From Sphingomonas kaistensis (GTDB lineage Bacteria > Pseudomonadota > Alphaproteobacteria > Sphingomonadales > Sphingomonadaceae), in contig NZ_CP145607.1 in the NCBI RefSeq assembly GCF_036884275.1, forward strand, positions 1,103,001-1,167,000: a DNA stretch of 64,000 bases, given 5' to 3'. Every line of letters begins with the position of its first letter. Position 1 is the first letter of the stretch. Both the position numbers and the translations under genes were made by a program. The notes below the pieces were generated by a model that ran no database searches, was not told where the DNA came from, and saw only the letters and a list, made by a program, of their open reading frames with translations. Shown here in pieces: positions 35,674-44,514 of this stretch.

Positions 35674-37165
35674 GGCCGTAATCCCCTTCAAAGCCGATTG
35701 GTCCGGCGGGTGCCTGCCTGGCCGCCATGCCGCCCGCGCCTGCACCAGTGGTAGGCGGCGGATTGTTAACCCCGACATCCGGCGCCGGCCCCACGCCGGT
35801 GTCGGTGCGCCCGAGGAAATAAAGGTCGGCGGGAGCAGGTGGCTGAACCCGGTCGGTCGGCGCCTTGAGACCGCCCGCGAGCACCGGACGCACCAGCCGC
35901 GGCGTGACGATGATCACCAGTTCGGTTTCCTCGCGCTGAAAGCCGCTTGACCGGAACAGAGTACCGATGATCGGCAGTGAGCCGAGCAGGGGCACCTGGC
36001 GGATGGTGTCCTGGAAATCCTTGCGGATCAGCCCGGCCATGGCGAAGCTTTCCCCGTCGCGCAGTTCGACGACCGATTTGGCCCGGCGGGTCTGCAGCCC
36101 CGGGACGCGAAGCCCGTTGATGATCACCGACGCCGAAGGATCGATCGAACTTACCTCCGGCGCGACCACCAGGTTGATTACCCCATCTGCCAGCACCGTC
36201 GGGGTAAAGGCGAGGCTGACCCCGAACGGCTTGAATTCGACGGTAATGGCGCGGCTTCCGTTGGTGTCGGTGCCGCCGCCACCGTTCCCCTGAACCGTGG
36301 GAATGGGAAATTCGCCGCCGGCCAGGAAATTGGCGGTCTCACCCGACAAAGCGATCAAGGTCGGCTCGGCGAGCGTGGTGATCGCGCCTTTGCGCTCCAG
36401 CGCGTCGAGAGTGAGGTTGAAATTGGTCCCGAACGCCCGGAACGTCCGCGAAACAATGCCGAAGCTGTCGGTGATCGCGCCGAGCGTCGGCGGGCCCGAT
36501 CCCACCAGCCCCGCGCCGCCCCCGATCGCGCCGGTCAGCTTGCCGGCATCCGAACCGACAAAGGTGCTGACCCCGATCTGCTGCAGCGCCGATCGTTTTA
36601 CCTCGGAAAATCGAACTTCCAGCATGACCTGCTGCGACGATCCGACCGACAGCAGGTTGACCACTTTGCCTGGGGCATAGGTGCTGGCCAGCTGCACCGC
36701 ACGATCGGCGGCAGGGCCACTCGGGACGATGCCTTCCAGCACGATCGAATCGTTGGAAAGCCGCGCTCCGATCTGGCTTGCGGGGATGAGCTCGGACAAT
36801 TGGCGGCGCAGACCCAGCACGTCGGGGCCGACAGCCACGTCCATTACCGCGATCAGGCTGTTGTTGCGATCGTACAGGGTAAGGCTGGTCGTGCCGGTCT
36901 TCTTGCCCAGGACATAGAGCGAGCTGCTGGTCAGCGGCAGCACGTCGGCGATTTCCGGATTGCCGATCAGCGCCTTGGCAAAGGGACGGTCGGTCCTGAG
37001 CACCTGGCTTTTGGCGACCGGTACCACCAGTTCGCCGGCGTGCATGCCATCGGCCGCGCTGACCGAGGTGACCTGTGCCGCCACGGGGCTTGCGCCCAGC
37101 AGCAGGGCGACGGTTCCGACCGCCGCGAGCAAAGACTTAACGGCCACTGATGCCCCCCACTTCAT
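35663..37165 (-). CDS. cpaC: Tad pilus secretin CpaC/RcpA
   Basis: A 500-residue outer membrane secretin through which the Flp pilus exits. It has a signal peptide (SLLAAVGTVALLLGASPVAAQ), a BON/N0-like periplasmic region (about 40-160) and the secretin core with VEFKPFGVSLAFTPTVLADG, VPLLGSLPIIGTLFRSSGFQ and ETELVIIVTPRLVRP. It overlaps cpaB by 29 bases if the ATG is used. A GTG 18 bases downstream, after GGGGGG, is the alternative start. Confidence 0.93.
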   Translation of the reverse strand: MKWGASVAVKSLLAAVGTVALLLGASPVAAQVTSVSAADGMHAGELVVPVAKSQVLRTDRPFAKALIGNPEIADVLPLTSSSLYVLGKKTGTTSLTLYDRNNSLIAVMDVAVGPDVLGLRRQLSELIPASQIGARLSNDSIVLEGIVPSGPAADRAVQLASTYAPGKVVNLLSVGSSQQVMLEVRFSEVKRSALQQIGVSTFVGSDAGKLTGAIGGGAGLVGSGPPTLGAITDSFGIVSRTFRAFGTNFNLTLDALERKGAITTLAEPTLIALSGETANFLAGGEFPIPTVQGNGGGGTDTNGSRAITVEFKPFGVSLAFTPTVLADGVINLVVAPEVSSIDPSASVIINGLRVPGLQTRRAKSVVELRDGESFAMAGLIRKDFQDTIRQVPLLGSLPIIGTLFRSSGFQREETELVIIVTPRLVRPVLAGGLKAPTDRVQPPAPADLYFLGRTDTGVGPAPDVGVNNPPPTTGAGAGGMAARQAPAGPIGFEGDYGHVL

Positions 37166-38081
37166 AGCTGGTCGCCGCCGTCCCCCTGACCACGTCGACA
37201 CTGTTGCGGACCGGTGCCGGCGCGGGCGTCGCGGCCGGACGCGGCGCAGGCCGGCGCGGCGCCGGTGCCGGCGCGCGCTGCGCCACCCGGGTCCAGCTGG
37301 GCCGTGCCGGCTGCGCCAGCGCGGTCGCGGTCATCGCGCCGCTATAGGTGCCGGCCAACACGCCCGAGCGCAGATCGTCGAGGCTGACGGTCTGGACGCT
37401 GCCCAGCCCGTCCTGCTCACCCGGCTTTCGCAGCACGAGGCTGAGATCGCCGACCTGCTGGCCGAGCGCGAGTTTCTGGGCATCGACCGGCGACACTTCC
37501 AGCGTCGCGGTCTTGGCCACCGCGGGCTTGCCCGTCTCGTTCTTGGCGCGCTGGCCCATGGCGATGACCCGGGTGTTCTGCAGCAGGACGTCGGTCACCT
37601 GCTGGTCGCGCTCCCCGCGGCTGATGCGGCGGGTGATGAGAACGTCGACGCTGTCGCTCGGCTGGATAAAGCCGGCAACGCCCGACACGTCGTTGATGCG
37701 AACCGATACCGCGCGCATGCCGTCGGGCAGCAACGCGGCGATCGAGGCGCCCTGGCCCTTGCCCGAAATCTTGCTCGCCAGGATGACTTCGTTGGCCGCC
37801 ATCGGCGCAATGACCACGCGGCGGTTCTTGGGATCGGTGAGCTCGGCGGCGCTGCGAAAGCTGCCGGCCGGAAGCGCGTCGGTGGGATAATTGATGAGCC
37901 GGATCATCTCCGGCTTCAAATCCTGGCCAAACTCCAGCGGGACATTGGCGACGGCGACCTTGGTCATGCCGTCGGGCGTCTGCGCGTTACGGCCGGAGAG
38001 AAGGTAGGTGTTGGCCAGGAATACGGCGACGAGCCCAAGGACAAGGGCAACGCCTAAAGCGATAACTGACTGTCGCTTCAT
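37137..38081 (-). CDS. cpaB: Tad pilus assembly protein CpaB/RcpC
   Basis: A 314-residue periplasmic protein anchored by an N-terminal helix (IALGVALVLGLVAVFLANTY). An SAF-like domain follows (VAVANVPLEFGQDLKPEMIRL, then NEVILASKIS), as in CpaB/RcpC, which is linked to secretin gating and pilus assembly. The tail (about 255-295) is Pro/Ala/Arg-rich and probably disordered. The ATG is preceded by GGGGGG. Confidence 0.9.
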   Translation of the reverse strand: MKRQSVIALGVALVLGLVAVFLANTYLLSGRNAQTPDGMTKVAVANVPLEFGQDLKPEMIRLINYPTDALPAGSFRSAAELTDPKNRRVVIAPMAANEVILASKISGKGQGASIAALLPDGMRAVSVRINDVSGVAGFIQPSDSVDVLITRRISRGERDQQVTDVLLQNTRVIAMGQRAKNETGKPAVAKTATLEVSPVDAQKLALGQQVGDLSLVLRKPGEQDGLGSVQTVSLDDLRSGVLAGTYSGAMTATALAQPARPSWTRVAQRAPAPAPRRPAPRPAATPAPAPVRNSVDVVRGTAATSYEVGGISGR

Positions 38082-38116
38082 CTGACAGGCCCCCCGGAAT
38101 GTTTACTTCACGGCAG

Positions 38117-38150
38117 AAAATGGCCCCCGCGCCTCGCGGAAACGGGGGCC
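38117..38150 (-). terminator. Terminator between the flp pilin and cpaB genes
   Basis: On the minus strand GGCCCCCG pairs with CGGGGGCC around a 13-base loop, followed by ATTTTCTG. It would end most transcripts after the pilin gene and let only a part continue into cpaB, matching the large excess of pilin over machinery in Flp systems. Confidence 0.75.
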
Positions 38151-38163
38151 AAGAAAACTTACC

Positions 38164-38379
38164 TTACGCCGCCGGAGTGGCGCCATCGCGACAGATGCTT
38201 TCATCCGCGCCATCAGGATCGGCGCAAATCCTGTCGCCAGCGCCATTCATTGCCCGGCTCACTTCGCCACCGAGGAATAGAGCGGCTGCCGCAATGCCGG
38301 TGCCGACGATCGCGAGGATCAGCGCATATTCCGCCGCCGAGGCGCCGGATTCGTCACGAAGCATGTTGATGAACGTCAT
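38164..38379 (-). CDS. flp: Flp-family type IVb pilin
   Basis: A 71-residue major pilin. The prepilin site is G12|A13-S-A-A-E17-Y18, with the Glu at +5 and Tyr at +6 that define Flp pilins. A hydrophobic helix follows (ALILAIVGTGIAAAALFL). After the helix the protein does not end as usual but adds about 30 residues (GDRICADPDGADESIC...) with two cysteines, C52 and C63, separated by an acidic stretch. GAGGGG precedes the ATG. The gene is first in the operon, upstream of cpaB. The prepilin peptidase (CpaA/TadV) is not in the window. Confidence 0.92.
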   Translation of the reverse strand: MTFINMLRDESGASAAEYALILAIVGTGIAAAALFLGGEVSRAMNGAGDRICADPDGADESICRDGATPAA

Positions 38380-38768
38380 TGGAAAAATCCCCTCTTCAAA
38401 TGGACGTCCACATCCGGACGCCTCCCAGACAGCGTCGCGTCTTGGCGAAGGGATTTTGAGGCAGTCTGGTGCTGGGCAACGAAACCCTGATGCCCCCCGG
38501 CTCCAGATTGCCAAGAGCACCCCTGGGCCCGCTCGGCTGCGTTAAGAAGGTCTTAACCAACTCATTAAGTCAACAGTATAGTTTAACCTGTGTTGCGAAA
38601 CAGGTATGGCAACGAATAATGCCAAGTCTTTGACCGCGAGGAATTTTCCGGAAAATCGACGTCAGACAGATCTTTTTCTTGTTTCAAATGTGGACGACCA
38701 TTCAGGGGCAAAAGTCTGTCTTTTTGGCGAGAAAATGAAACGGACTGACAACGACTCGCCTGTGCGAC
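38380..38768. other. Intergenic region upstream of the Tad operon, AT-rich in its centre
   Basis: This 389-base gap holds the promoter region of flp (read to the left). It contains a perfect GTTAA-N7-TTAAC box (separate entry) and an inverted repeat ACCTGT-N8-ACAGGT at 38586-38605. Much of 38540-38760 is AT-richer than the surroundings. A 63-codon frame on the plus strand (38606-38797) has no ribosome-binding site and no recognisable product, so it was not called. I see nothing else. Confidence 0.6.
38541..38557 (-). promoter_or_regulatory. CtrA-type box GTTAA-N7-TTAAC upstream of the flp pilin gene
   Basis: The sequence GTTAAGAAGGTCTTAAC is an inverted repeat with exactly the TTAA-N7-TTAAC spacing of the CtrA recognition consensus defined in Caulobacter crescentus, where CtrA activates pilA. 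The box is about 162 bases upstream of the pilin ATG. The pattern is seen directly; binding by a CtrA homologue is inferred. Confidence 0.65.
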
Positions 38769-39581
38769 TCAGCGCGGGACCCTGTGCCGAAACGTGACGT
38801 TCACTCGCGTCGAGAGCAGCAGATACGGCAGCCAAAGACCGGCGCTGATCATTACTTTGGTAAGATTGCCCTGAAGCAGGTCGTGCAACGCCGCTGCCAC
38901 GCCCGGCGGCACGTCCGTTGCCATCACGGTACGCGCGATCAGCATCTGCGCCGCGATGTCCGCGATCCAGACCATTGCCAGAAACCGCGGAAACATCGGC
39001 GACCGTCGCAGCGCCATCGCAAAGGCGATCACATAAAGGCTGCTGATGATCACCACGTCCATCGTCATCGCGTTGTGCAGCACTGCCAGCCAGCCGGGCA
39101 CCGCCGGTGGGATCGCCGGCATGGTGACCAGATATTCGACGGCGCGAACGGGGACGTTCAGAAGCATGCCGATCAGCAGGCTGACCATGATCCCGCTGGT
39201 GCCGTGAAGAGGATGCCGGCTCGCTTCGGCCGGCGTGACGTCGCGCCAGCGCCCGATCCGGGCCAGCCGAATGCGCGGTTGCGGCATCGCCGGGCCCTCC
39301 GCAAACCAGCGCAAGGCAAGGAAAAAACTGGTGACCGGCGCGCAGATCAGAAGGAGGTAGGGCGCGACGCTGATCGGTTGCACCGATTGCAGCGGACTGA
39401 TCGCGATCCTGAGCGCCGCGGCGGCGGCTATCGTACCCATCCACCACAGCGCAATTCGGCCGAGGTTGCCCTCCAACCCCGCGAGCAGCGTCAGCGACCG
39501 GGCGTGAAGCTTGCTCTGAGTGTGCCGCACCAGCGGATGGTGAAAGAATTGCACGTGGCGGTTCCGATCACTTTTAATCAA
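38769..39581 (-). CDS. DUF2569 family membrane protein
   Basis: A 270-residue protein with several membrane segments: about 43-62, 72-92, 128-145, 165-190, 200-225 and near the C-terminus. The end, GLWLPYLLLSTRVNVTFRHRVP, is the hallmark of DUF2569 (usually ..WLPYFLLSKRVKNTF). The function of the family is unknown. No ATG is available upstream. A TTG (39581) five bases after AAGGT is the most likely start, so the exact N-terminus is uncertain. It lies behind the Tad promoter region on the same strand but is separated by 389 bases, so membership of the pilus operon is unproven. Confidence 0.72.
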   Translation of the reverse strand: MIKSDRNRHVQFFHHPLVRHTQSKLHARSLTLLAGLEGNLGRIALWWMGTIAAAAALRIAISPLQSVQPISVAPYLLLICAPVTSFFLALRWFAEGPAMPQPRIRLARIGRWRDVTPAEASRHPLHGTSGIMVSLLIGMLLNVPVRAVEYLVTMPAIPPAVPGWLAVLHNAMTMDVVIISSLYVIAFAMALRRSPMFPRFLAMVWIADIAAQMLIARTVMATDVPPGVAAALHDLLQGNLTKVMISAGLWLPYLLLSTRVNVTFRHRVPR

Positions 39582-39747
39582 CCGACCTTGTGCCCACCAA
39601 CCCTTGCATCGTGGTTAATGCTGTATCAGCCTGGCAGTTCCTTCGCCGTCAGGAAGGGCTTCGTGCGGGAAAGGAATGAGGCCAAGCGGGCCTTCAGGCC
39701 ATCTCAATTCGAGATGAGCTCCTCCGCAATCGAACCTGTCGGAAAAT

Positions 39748-39833
39748 GGTGCCCAGGAGAGGACTCGAACCTCCACGCCCTTGCGAGCGCCAGCACCTGA
39801 AGCTGGTGCGTCTACCAATTCCGCCACCTGGGC
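39748..39833 (-). tRNA. tRNA-Leu (anticodon CAG)
   Basis: The minus strand gives a full 86-base tRNA including encoded CCA. The acceptor stem is GCCCAGG/CCTGGGC with discriminator A, the D-loop TGGTAGACGC carries the family Gly-Gly, and the anticodon stem-loop is CCAGC-TTCAGGT-GCTGG. A long variable arm is typical of class II tRNAs, and the T-loop is GGTTCGAGTCC. The anticodon CAG reads CUG, a common codon in this genome. Confidence 0.95.
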
Positions 39834-39955
39834 ACAGGAGCTATTCGCGAGAAGTCTCGCCGGTAGGAGGGCGCCTCTAGGGGGAGGGGGAAGGGGCTGT
39901 CAACAAGCTTTCACGTGCCTTGTCGCAGGAAGCCCGCAAGGCTAGGGCAGCGCCC

Positions 39956-40909
39956 ATGACGGCGAACGACTGGCAGCAGCGGATCATCACGGTTTTCGGC
40001 GGCGGCGGCTTTATCGGTCGCTATGTCTGCGAAGCCCTGTTCAAGACCGGCGTCCGGGTCCGCGTGGCCCAGCGCACCCCGCGCGATGCTTTCTTCCTGC
40101 AGCCGCTCGCGGCGGTCGGGCAGCTCGATCTCGTCCGCGCCGATTTCACCCGTCCCGACAGCCTGGAAGCGGCGATCGAGGGGGCGTGGGGCGTGATCAA
40201 TCTCGTTGGTGCGTTCGGCGGCAAGCTCGGCACGCTGCATGGCGAGACGCCGGGCCGGATCGCAGAGCTGGCGGCTACGAGGAGTGTCGAAAGCCTGGTC
40301 CACATCTCGGCCATCGGCGTCGCCAAGGACAGCGCGTCGCTCTACAGCCGGACCAAGGCCGAGGGCGAGGACAAGGTGCGCGCCGCCTATCCCCAAGCCA
40401 CCATCATTCGCCCAAGCGTGGTGTTCGGGCAGGAAGACGAGTTCACCAATCGCTTCGCCGGCATGAGCCGCCTGCCGCTGGTGCCCGTGCTCGGCGGCAA
40501 GACCCGTTTCCAGCCGATCTACGTCCGCGACCTTGGCGCCGCGATCGCCAAGGCGGCTCAGAACCCCGGCGCGTTCGGCGGCAAGACCTTCGAGCTTGGC
40601 GGACCCGACGTGCTCACCATGCACGAACTCAACCGCGTGATCGCCGAGGCCGCCGGCCGGAGCCCCGAGCTAATCGACCTGCCGGACTTCGTCGGGGATG
40701 TGATGAGCCGCTTCGGCTTCCTCCCCGGCGCGCCGATCACCCGGGACCAGTGGATCATGCTGCGAAAGGACAATGTCGCGAGCGGCCCGGGGCTCGAAGC
40801 CTTCGGTATCCAGCCGACCCCGCTCGCCGCCGTGGCGCCCGACTGGCTCGACCGCTTCAACGAAGGCGGCCGCTTCGCCAGCCGCCGCGCCCAGGCGAGC
40901 GTCGGCTAA
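39956..40909 (+). CDS. NDUFA9-like NAD(P)-binding protein
   Basis: A 317-residue atypical short-chain dehydrogenase/NmrA relative. The dinucleotide fold starts ITVFGGGGFIGRYV. VINLVGAFGGKLGTLH and SYSRTKAEGEDKV-like wording (LYSRTKAEGEDKVRAAYP) follow, then IIRPSVVFGQEDEF and FQPIYVRDLGAAI. This matches the NDUFA9/complex I accessory subunit family common in alphaproteobacteria, where it is thought to support complex I or ubiquinone-linked functions. The start ATG lies just before the nucleotide-binding motif. No membrane segment. It is followed after seven bases by uppP. Confidence 0.85.
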   Translation: MTANDWQQRIITVFGGGGFIGRYVCEALFKTGVRVRVAQRTPRDAFFLQPLAAVGQLDLVRADFTRPDSLEAAIEGAWGVINLVGAFGGKLGTLHGETPGRIAELAATRSVESLVHISAIGVAKDSASLYSRTKAEGEDKVRAAYPQATIIRPSVVFGQEDEFTNRFAGMSRLPLVPVLGGKTRFQPIYVRDLGAAIAKAAQNPGAFGGKTFELGGPDVLTMHELNRVIAEAAGRSPELIDLPDFVGDVMSRFGFLPGAPITRDQWIMLRKDNVASGPGLEAFGIQPTPLAAVAPDWLDRFNEGGRFASRRAQASVG

Positions 40910-40915
40910 GCCTTC

Positions 40916-41716
40916 ATGCCGATACTCTGGCTGGTCATCATCCTCGGCGTCGTCGAGGGCCTCACCGAATATCTGCCCGTCAGTTCGACCGGGCACCTGA
41001 TCCTCGCCACCGAACTGCTCGGTTTCGACGCCACCGACTGGGAAGCGTTCAACGTCGCGATCCAGCCGGGCGCGATTTTCGCCATCGTGGTGCTTTACTG
41101 GCGGACCTTCTGGGATGTGTTCACCGGCCTGTTCCGCAAGGAAGCCGGCGCCTGGCGCTTCGTTCGCAACCTCGTCGTCGCCTGCGTCCCCGCGGTGGTA
41201 CTGGCGCTCTTGTTCGGCGATCAGATCGAGAAATTGCTTGGCAATGCGGTGGTGGTCTGCTGGGCGCTGATCATCGGCGGCGTCGCGATCCTGATCCTCG
41301 AAAAGGTCGTTCGCCCGAAGGAATGCAACGGCGTCCAAAACCTATCACTCAGGCAATCGGCGCTGGTCGGCGCGGTGCAGTGCGTGGCGATGATCCCGGG
41401 TGTCAGCCGCTCGGGCGCGACCATCCTTGGCGCGATGGCCTTGGGCGTCGACCGCAAGACTGCGGCGGAATTCAGCTTCTTCCTCGCCATGCCGACCCTG
41501 TCGGGCGCGACGGCCTACTACTTGCTCAAGCACCACGACCGGATCGAGCCGGCGATGGTCGGCAACATCCTGATCGGCAGCCTGGTCAGCTTCGTGGTCG
41601 CGATCGTGGTGGTGAAGCTGTTTGTTGCTTTCGTCACTCGCCACGGCTTCGCGCCCTTCGGCTGGTACCGGATCGTGGCGGGGGCCGCGGCGCTGACCTG
41701 GCTGACGCTGCGCTGA
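40916..41716 (+). CDS. uppP: Undecaprenyl-diphosphatase UppP (BacA)
   Basis: A 266-residue integral membrane phosphatase that regenerates undecaprenyl phosphate for peptidoglycan and other wall polymers. Active-site motifs are EGLTEYLPVSSTGHLIL (residues 13-29) and PGVSRSGATI (about 162-171). About eight membrane helices follow the typical BacA layout. The gene is immediately downstream of the NDUFA9-like gene and probably co-transcribed. Confidence 0.95.
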   Translation: MPILWLVIILGVVEGLTEYLPVSSTGHLILATELLGFDATDWEAFNVAIQPGAIFAIVVLYWRTFWDVFTGLFRKEAGAWRFVRNLVVACVPAVVLALLFGDQIEKLLGNAVVVCWALIIGGVAILILEKVVRPKECNGVQNLSLRQSALVGAVQCVAMIPGVSRSGATILGAMALGVDRKTAAEFSFFLAMPTLSGATAYYLLKHHDRIEPAMVGNILIGSLVSFVVAIVVVKLFVAFVTRHGFAPFGWYRIVAGAAALTWLTLR

Positions 41717-41790
41717 ACCGCCGTTCAGGCAGGCTTAGGGTTAAGCTGCTATAGAGCCGTCAGATTCGCTTCACAGCCGAGGACATTGTC

Positions 41791-42246
41791 ATGCGTAAAT
41801 TGCTTTCGCTCGCGCTGCTGGCCGCCGTTGCTACCCCTGCCGCCGCGCAGGTCGCGCCGCGCCCGCCCGAGCCGCCGCTTTATTCGGACCCCGCCTACGC
41901 TCAGCTTCCGCCCGAAATCGTCAACGGCGGCGCGATCGATCAGATCGGCAACATGGTCGGCGCCGTGACTCGCGCGCTGCTCGACTTGCCCGTGGGTGAA
42001 CTCGAAGCCGCGGTCGAGAACCGCCCGGTGACCCGCCAGGATCGCCAGCGCACCGTGCGCTCGGTCACCGGCACCGACGAGCGCGAGGTCGCCTCCAGCA
42101 TCGAGCAGAGCAAGGGCGCGGTGGTCGCCGGCGGCCGGGCCATGGCCCGCACGCTGCCCGTGATCCGCGAGGCTTTGAACAAGGCCGGCGAGGAGATCGA
42201 GCGGGCCACCGCCAATGTGCCGCAGCCGGGCTATCCGCGCCGCTGA
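41791..42246 (+). CDS. Secreted protein of unknown function
   Basis: A 151-residue product with a signal peptide (KLLSLALLAAVATPAAAQ). A Pro-rich stretch follows (VAPRPPEPPLYSDPAYAQLPPEI) and then helical, charged sequence (GNMVGAVTRALLDLPVGELEAAVENRP). There are no cysteines. I do not recognise the family. It stands between uppP and a strong bidirectional terminator, so it is likely a single-gene unit or the last gene of the preceding one. Confidence 0.55.
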   Translation: MRKLLSLALLAAVATPAAAQVAPRPPEPPLYSDPAYAQLPPEIVNGGAIDQIGNMVGAVTRALLDLPVGELEAAVENRPVTRQDRQRTVRSVTGTDEREVASSIEQSKGAVVAGGRAMARTLPVIREALNKAGEEIERATANVPQPGYPRR

Positions 42247-42267
42247 TCGCGCCTTCGAGGCATAAAG

Positions 42268-42303
42268 AAAGGGCCGCCCCAGCATCTGCCGGGGCGACCC
42301 TTT
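42268..42303. terminator. Bidirectional terminator between the secreted-protein gene and rplQ
   Basis: AAAGGGCCGCCCC and GGGGCGACCCTTT form a 13-base stem with one mismatch around AGCATCTGCC. An A-rich tract on one side and TTTCTCTTT on the other give U-runs in both directions. It serves the convergent genes on both sides. Confidence 0.9.
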
Positions 42304-42323
42304 CTCTTTCAGGCGGCTACCTC

Positions 42324-42749
42324 TTAGGCGGCGAGCTGATCGTCCTCGTCGTCGATCATCACCGGGCCGCTGTCCTGGCCCTTGGCCGAAACGTCGCGGT
42401 CGACGAACTCGATGATCGCCATCGGCGCGGCGTCCGACAGACGGATGCCGGCCTTGACCACGCGGCAGTAACCGCCGCTGCGGCCCGCATAACGCTCGGC
42501 CAGCACGTCGAACAGCTTCACCAGCATTGCGTCGTCGAGCAGACGGGCGTGGGCGAGACGGCGGTTCGACAGGCCGCCCTTCTTGGCGAGGGTGACGAGC
42601 TTCTCGGTATAGGGACGAAGCTCCTTCGCCTTGGCGAGGGTGGTGGTGATCTGCTCATGCTTGATGAGCGCCGCCGCCATGTTGCGGAACATGGCCGCGC
42701 GGTGCGCCGAGGTCCGCTGCAGCTTACGATGGCCAACGCGATGTCGCAT
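42324..42749 (-). CDS. rplQ: 50S ribosomal protein L17
   Basis: A 141-residue protein matching bL17: [20 protein letters not shown], then [23 protein letters not shown] and [10 protein letters not shown]. The C-terminal 25 residues are an acidic, low-complexity tail (DDEDDQLAA at the end), often seen in alphaproteobacterial L17. It is the last gene of the alpha operon. Confidence 0.97.
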   Translation of the reverse strand: MRHRVGHRKLQRTSAHRAAMFRNMAAALIKHEQITTTLAKAKELRPYTEKLVTLAKKGGLSNRRLAHARLLDDAMLVKLFDVLAERYAGRSGGYCRVVKAGIRLSDAAPMAIIEFVDRDVSAKGQDSGPVMIDDEDDQLAA

Positions 42750-42863
42750 GATGTTCTTCCTTCTTTGTTCGTCAGGACCCCGTTCAAGGTAGGCCCAGCC
42801 AGGCGGTGAATGAGGGCACCGCCCTTACCCTGCTGTGCCCCGGCCGAAGCCGGGGCAGGGGCC

Positions 42864-43955
42864 TTAGCCGAGCATTTCCTGCTCGAGCTTCTTGGCCATC
42901 TCTTCGATGTTCTCGGGCGGCCAGCCCGGGATGTCCATGCCGAGGCGCAGACCCATCGAGGCCAAGACTTCCTTGATCTCGTTGAGGCTCTTGCGGCCGA
43001 AGTTCGGCGTGCGGAGCATCTCGGCCTCGGTCTTCTGAACGAGGTCACCGATGTAGATGATGTTGTCGTTCTTGAGGCAGTTGGCCGACCGGACCGACAG
43101 TTCGAGCTCGTCCACCTTCTTGAGGAGGTAGCGATTGAGCTGATTGGTGTCGGTGGTTTCCGGCATCGCGCTGCCGCCCGCCATCGGCGTCGACGACGAA
43201 GGTGCCGCTTGGCCGATCATCGGCGAGGCCGAACGATAGCTCTGGTCGTCAAAGCCGACGAACAGGGCAAGCTGGTCCTGGAGGATGCGCGCGGCATAGC
43301 CGACGGCTTCTTCCGGGGTCACGGTGCCGTCGGTTTCGACGGTCAGCGTCAGCTTGTCATAATCCAGTTCCTGGCCCACGCGGGTGTTTTCCACCTTGTA
43401 GGCGACCTGGCGCACCGGGCTGTAGAGCGAGTCGATCGGGATCAGGCCGATCGGCGCGTCGAGCGGACGGTTGTTGGCCGCCGCGACATAGCCCTTACCG
43501 ACGTCCGCGGTCAGTTCCATGTTGAGCGTCGCCCCCTGGTCGAGATGACAGATCACGAGATCGGGGTTGGTAATCTCGATGTCGCCCGAGGTCTGGATCT
43601 GGCCGGCGGTAACCGGGCCCGGGCCAGTGGCGGTGAGGTGAAGGCGCTTGGGACCTTCGCCTTCGAACTTCAAAGCGACCTGCTTGGTGTTGAGCACGAT
43701 GTCGGTCACGTCCTCGCGAACGCCGGCGAGGCTCGAGAATTCGTGCAGCACGCCTTCGATCTTGATCGAGGTGATCGCGGCGCCCTGAAGGCTGGAAAGC
43801 AGAACCCGGCGGAGCGAGTTGCCGAGCGTCATGCCGAATCCGCGTTCCAGCGGCTCGGCCACGAACACGGCCTTGCGGCGCGCGTCGCCGGCGACCTTGC
43901 GCTCCAGCGCGTTCGGCTTCTTCAGTTCCTGCCAGTTCTTTGCGTTGACGGCCAT
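42864..43955 (-). CDS. rpoA: RNA polymerase alpha subunit
   Basis: A 363-residue protein. The N-terminal dimerisation domain has [25 protein letters not shown], and the C-terminal alpha-CTD has [41 protein letters not shown], the UP-element/activator contact region. The tail between the domains is somewhat longer than in E. coli (363 against 329 residues). It lies between rpsK and rplQ as in other bacteria. Confidence 0.97.
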   Translation of the reverse strand: MAVNAKNWQELKKPNALERKVAGDARRKAVFVAEPLERGFGMTLGNSLRRVLLSSLQGAAITSIKIEGVLHEFSSLAGVREDVTDIVLNTKQVALKFEGEGPKRLHLTATGPGPVTAGQIQTSGDIEITNPDLVICHLDQGATLNMELTADVGKGYVAAANNRPLDAPIGLIPIDSLYSPVRQVAYKVENTRVGQELDYDKLTLTVETDGTVTPEEAVGYAARILQDQLALFVGFDDQSYRSASPMIGQAAPSSSTPMAGGSAMPETTDTNQLNRYLLKKVDELELSVRSANCLKNDNIIYIGDLVQKTEAEMLRTPNFGRKSLNEIKEVLASMGLRLGMDIPGWPPENIEEMAKKLEQEMLG

Positions 43956-44031
43956 TTGTCTTCCTTGGCAGCGGGGGCCGCGTCCGGCCCCCTAGAGATA
44001 CGGGGTTGGTTCGAGAAGGTCGGCGCGCCGG

Positions 44032-44421
44032 TTAGACGCGGCGACGCTTGCTCGGACGGACGCCGTTGTGCGGGATCGGGGTCACGTCACGGATCGAGGT
44101 GATCTGGAAGCCGACGGCTTGAAGGGCGCGAAGCGCGCTCTCGCGGCCCGAACCCGGACCCTTGACCTCGACCTCGAGCGTGCGGACGCCGTGGTCGGCA
44201 GCCTTGCGGCCCGCGTCTTCGGCCGCGACCTGCGCGGCATACGGGGTCGACTTGCGGCTGCCCTTGAAGCCCATCATGCCGGCGCTCGACCAGGCAATCG
44301 CATTGCCCTGCGCGTCGGTGATGGTGATCATGGTGTTGTTGAAGCTCGCATTCACGTGGGCAACGCCCGCCGAGATGTTCTTGCGCTCGCGGCGCCGAAG
44401 GCGCTGAGGTTCGCGTGCCAT
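44032..44421 (-). CDS. rpsK: 30S ribosomal protein S11
   Basis: A 129-residue uS11: [49 protein letters not shown], then [14 protein letters not shown] and the C-terminus [15 protein letters not shown]. Part of the alpha operon after rpsM. Confidence 0.97.
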   Translation of the reverse strand: MAREPQRLRRRERKNISAGVAHVNASFNNTMITITDAQGNAIAWSSAGMMGFKGSRKSTPYAAQVAAEDAGRKAADHGVRTLEVEVKGPGSGRESALRALQAVGFQITSIRDVTPIPHNGVRPSKRRRV

Positions 44422-44514
44422 ATCCTACTATCCTTGCAAAAGCTGTGTTGGGGGAAGAAGCCGGGAGGCGATCGTCACCACGCATGAAGCGTGGCGCCGA
44501 GCGCCTCAGCGCGA

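Noticed and set aside
38606..38797. A 63-codon plus-strand frame upstream of the Tad operon
   Set aside because: No ribosome-binding site, no recognisable motif, and it overlaps the 3' end of the DUF2569 gene.
39615..39827. A 70-codon frame covering the tRNA-Leu gene (MAELVDAPASG...)
   Set aside because: It is the usual false frame that arises from reading through a tRNA-Leu; the tRNA structure explains the sequence.
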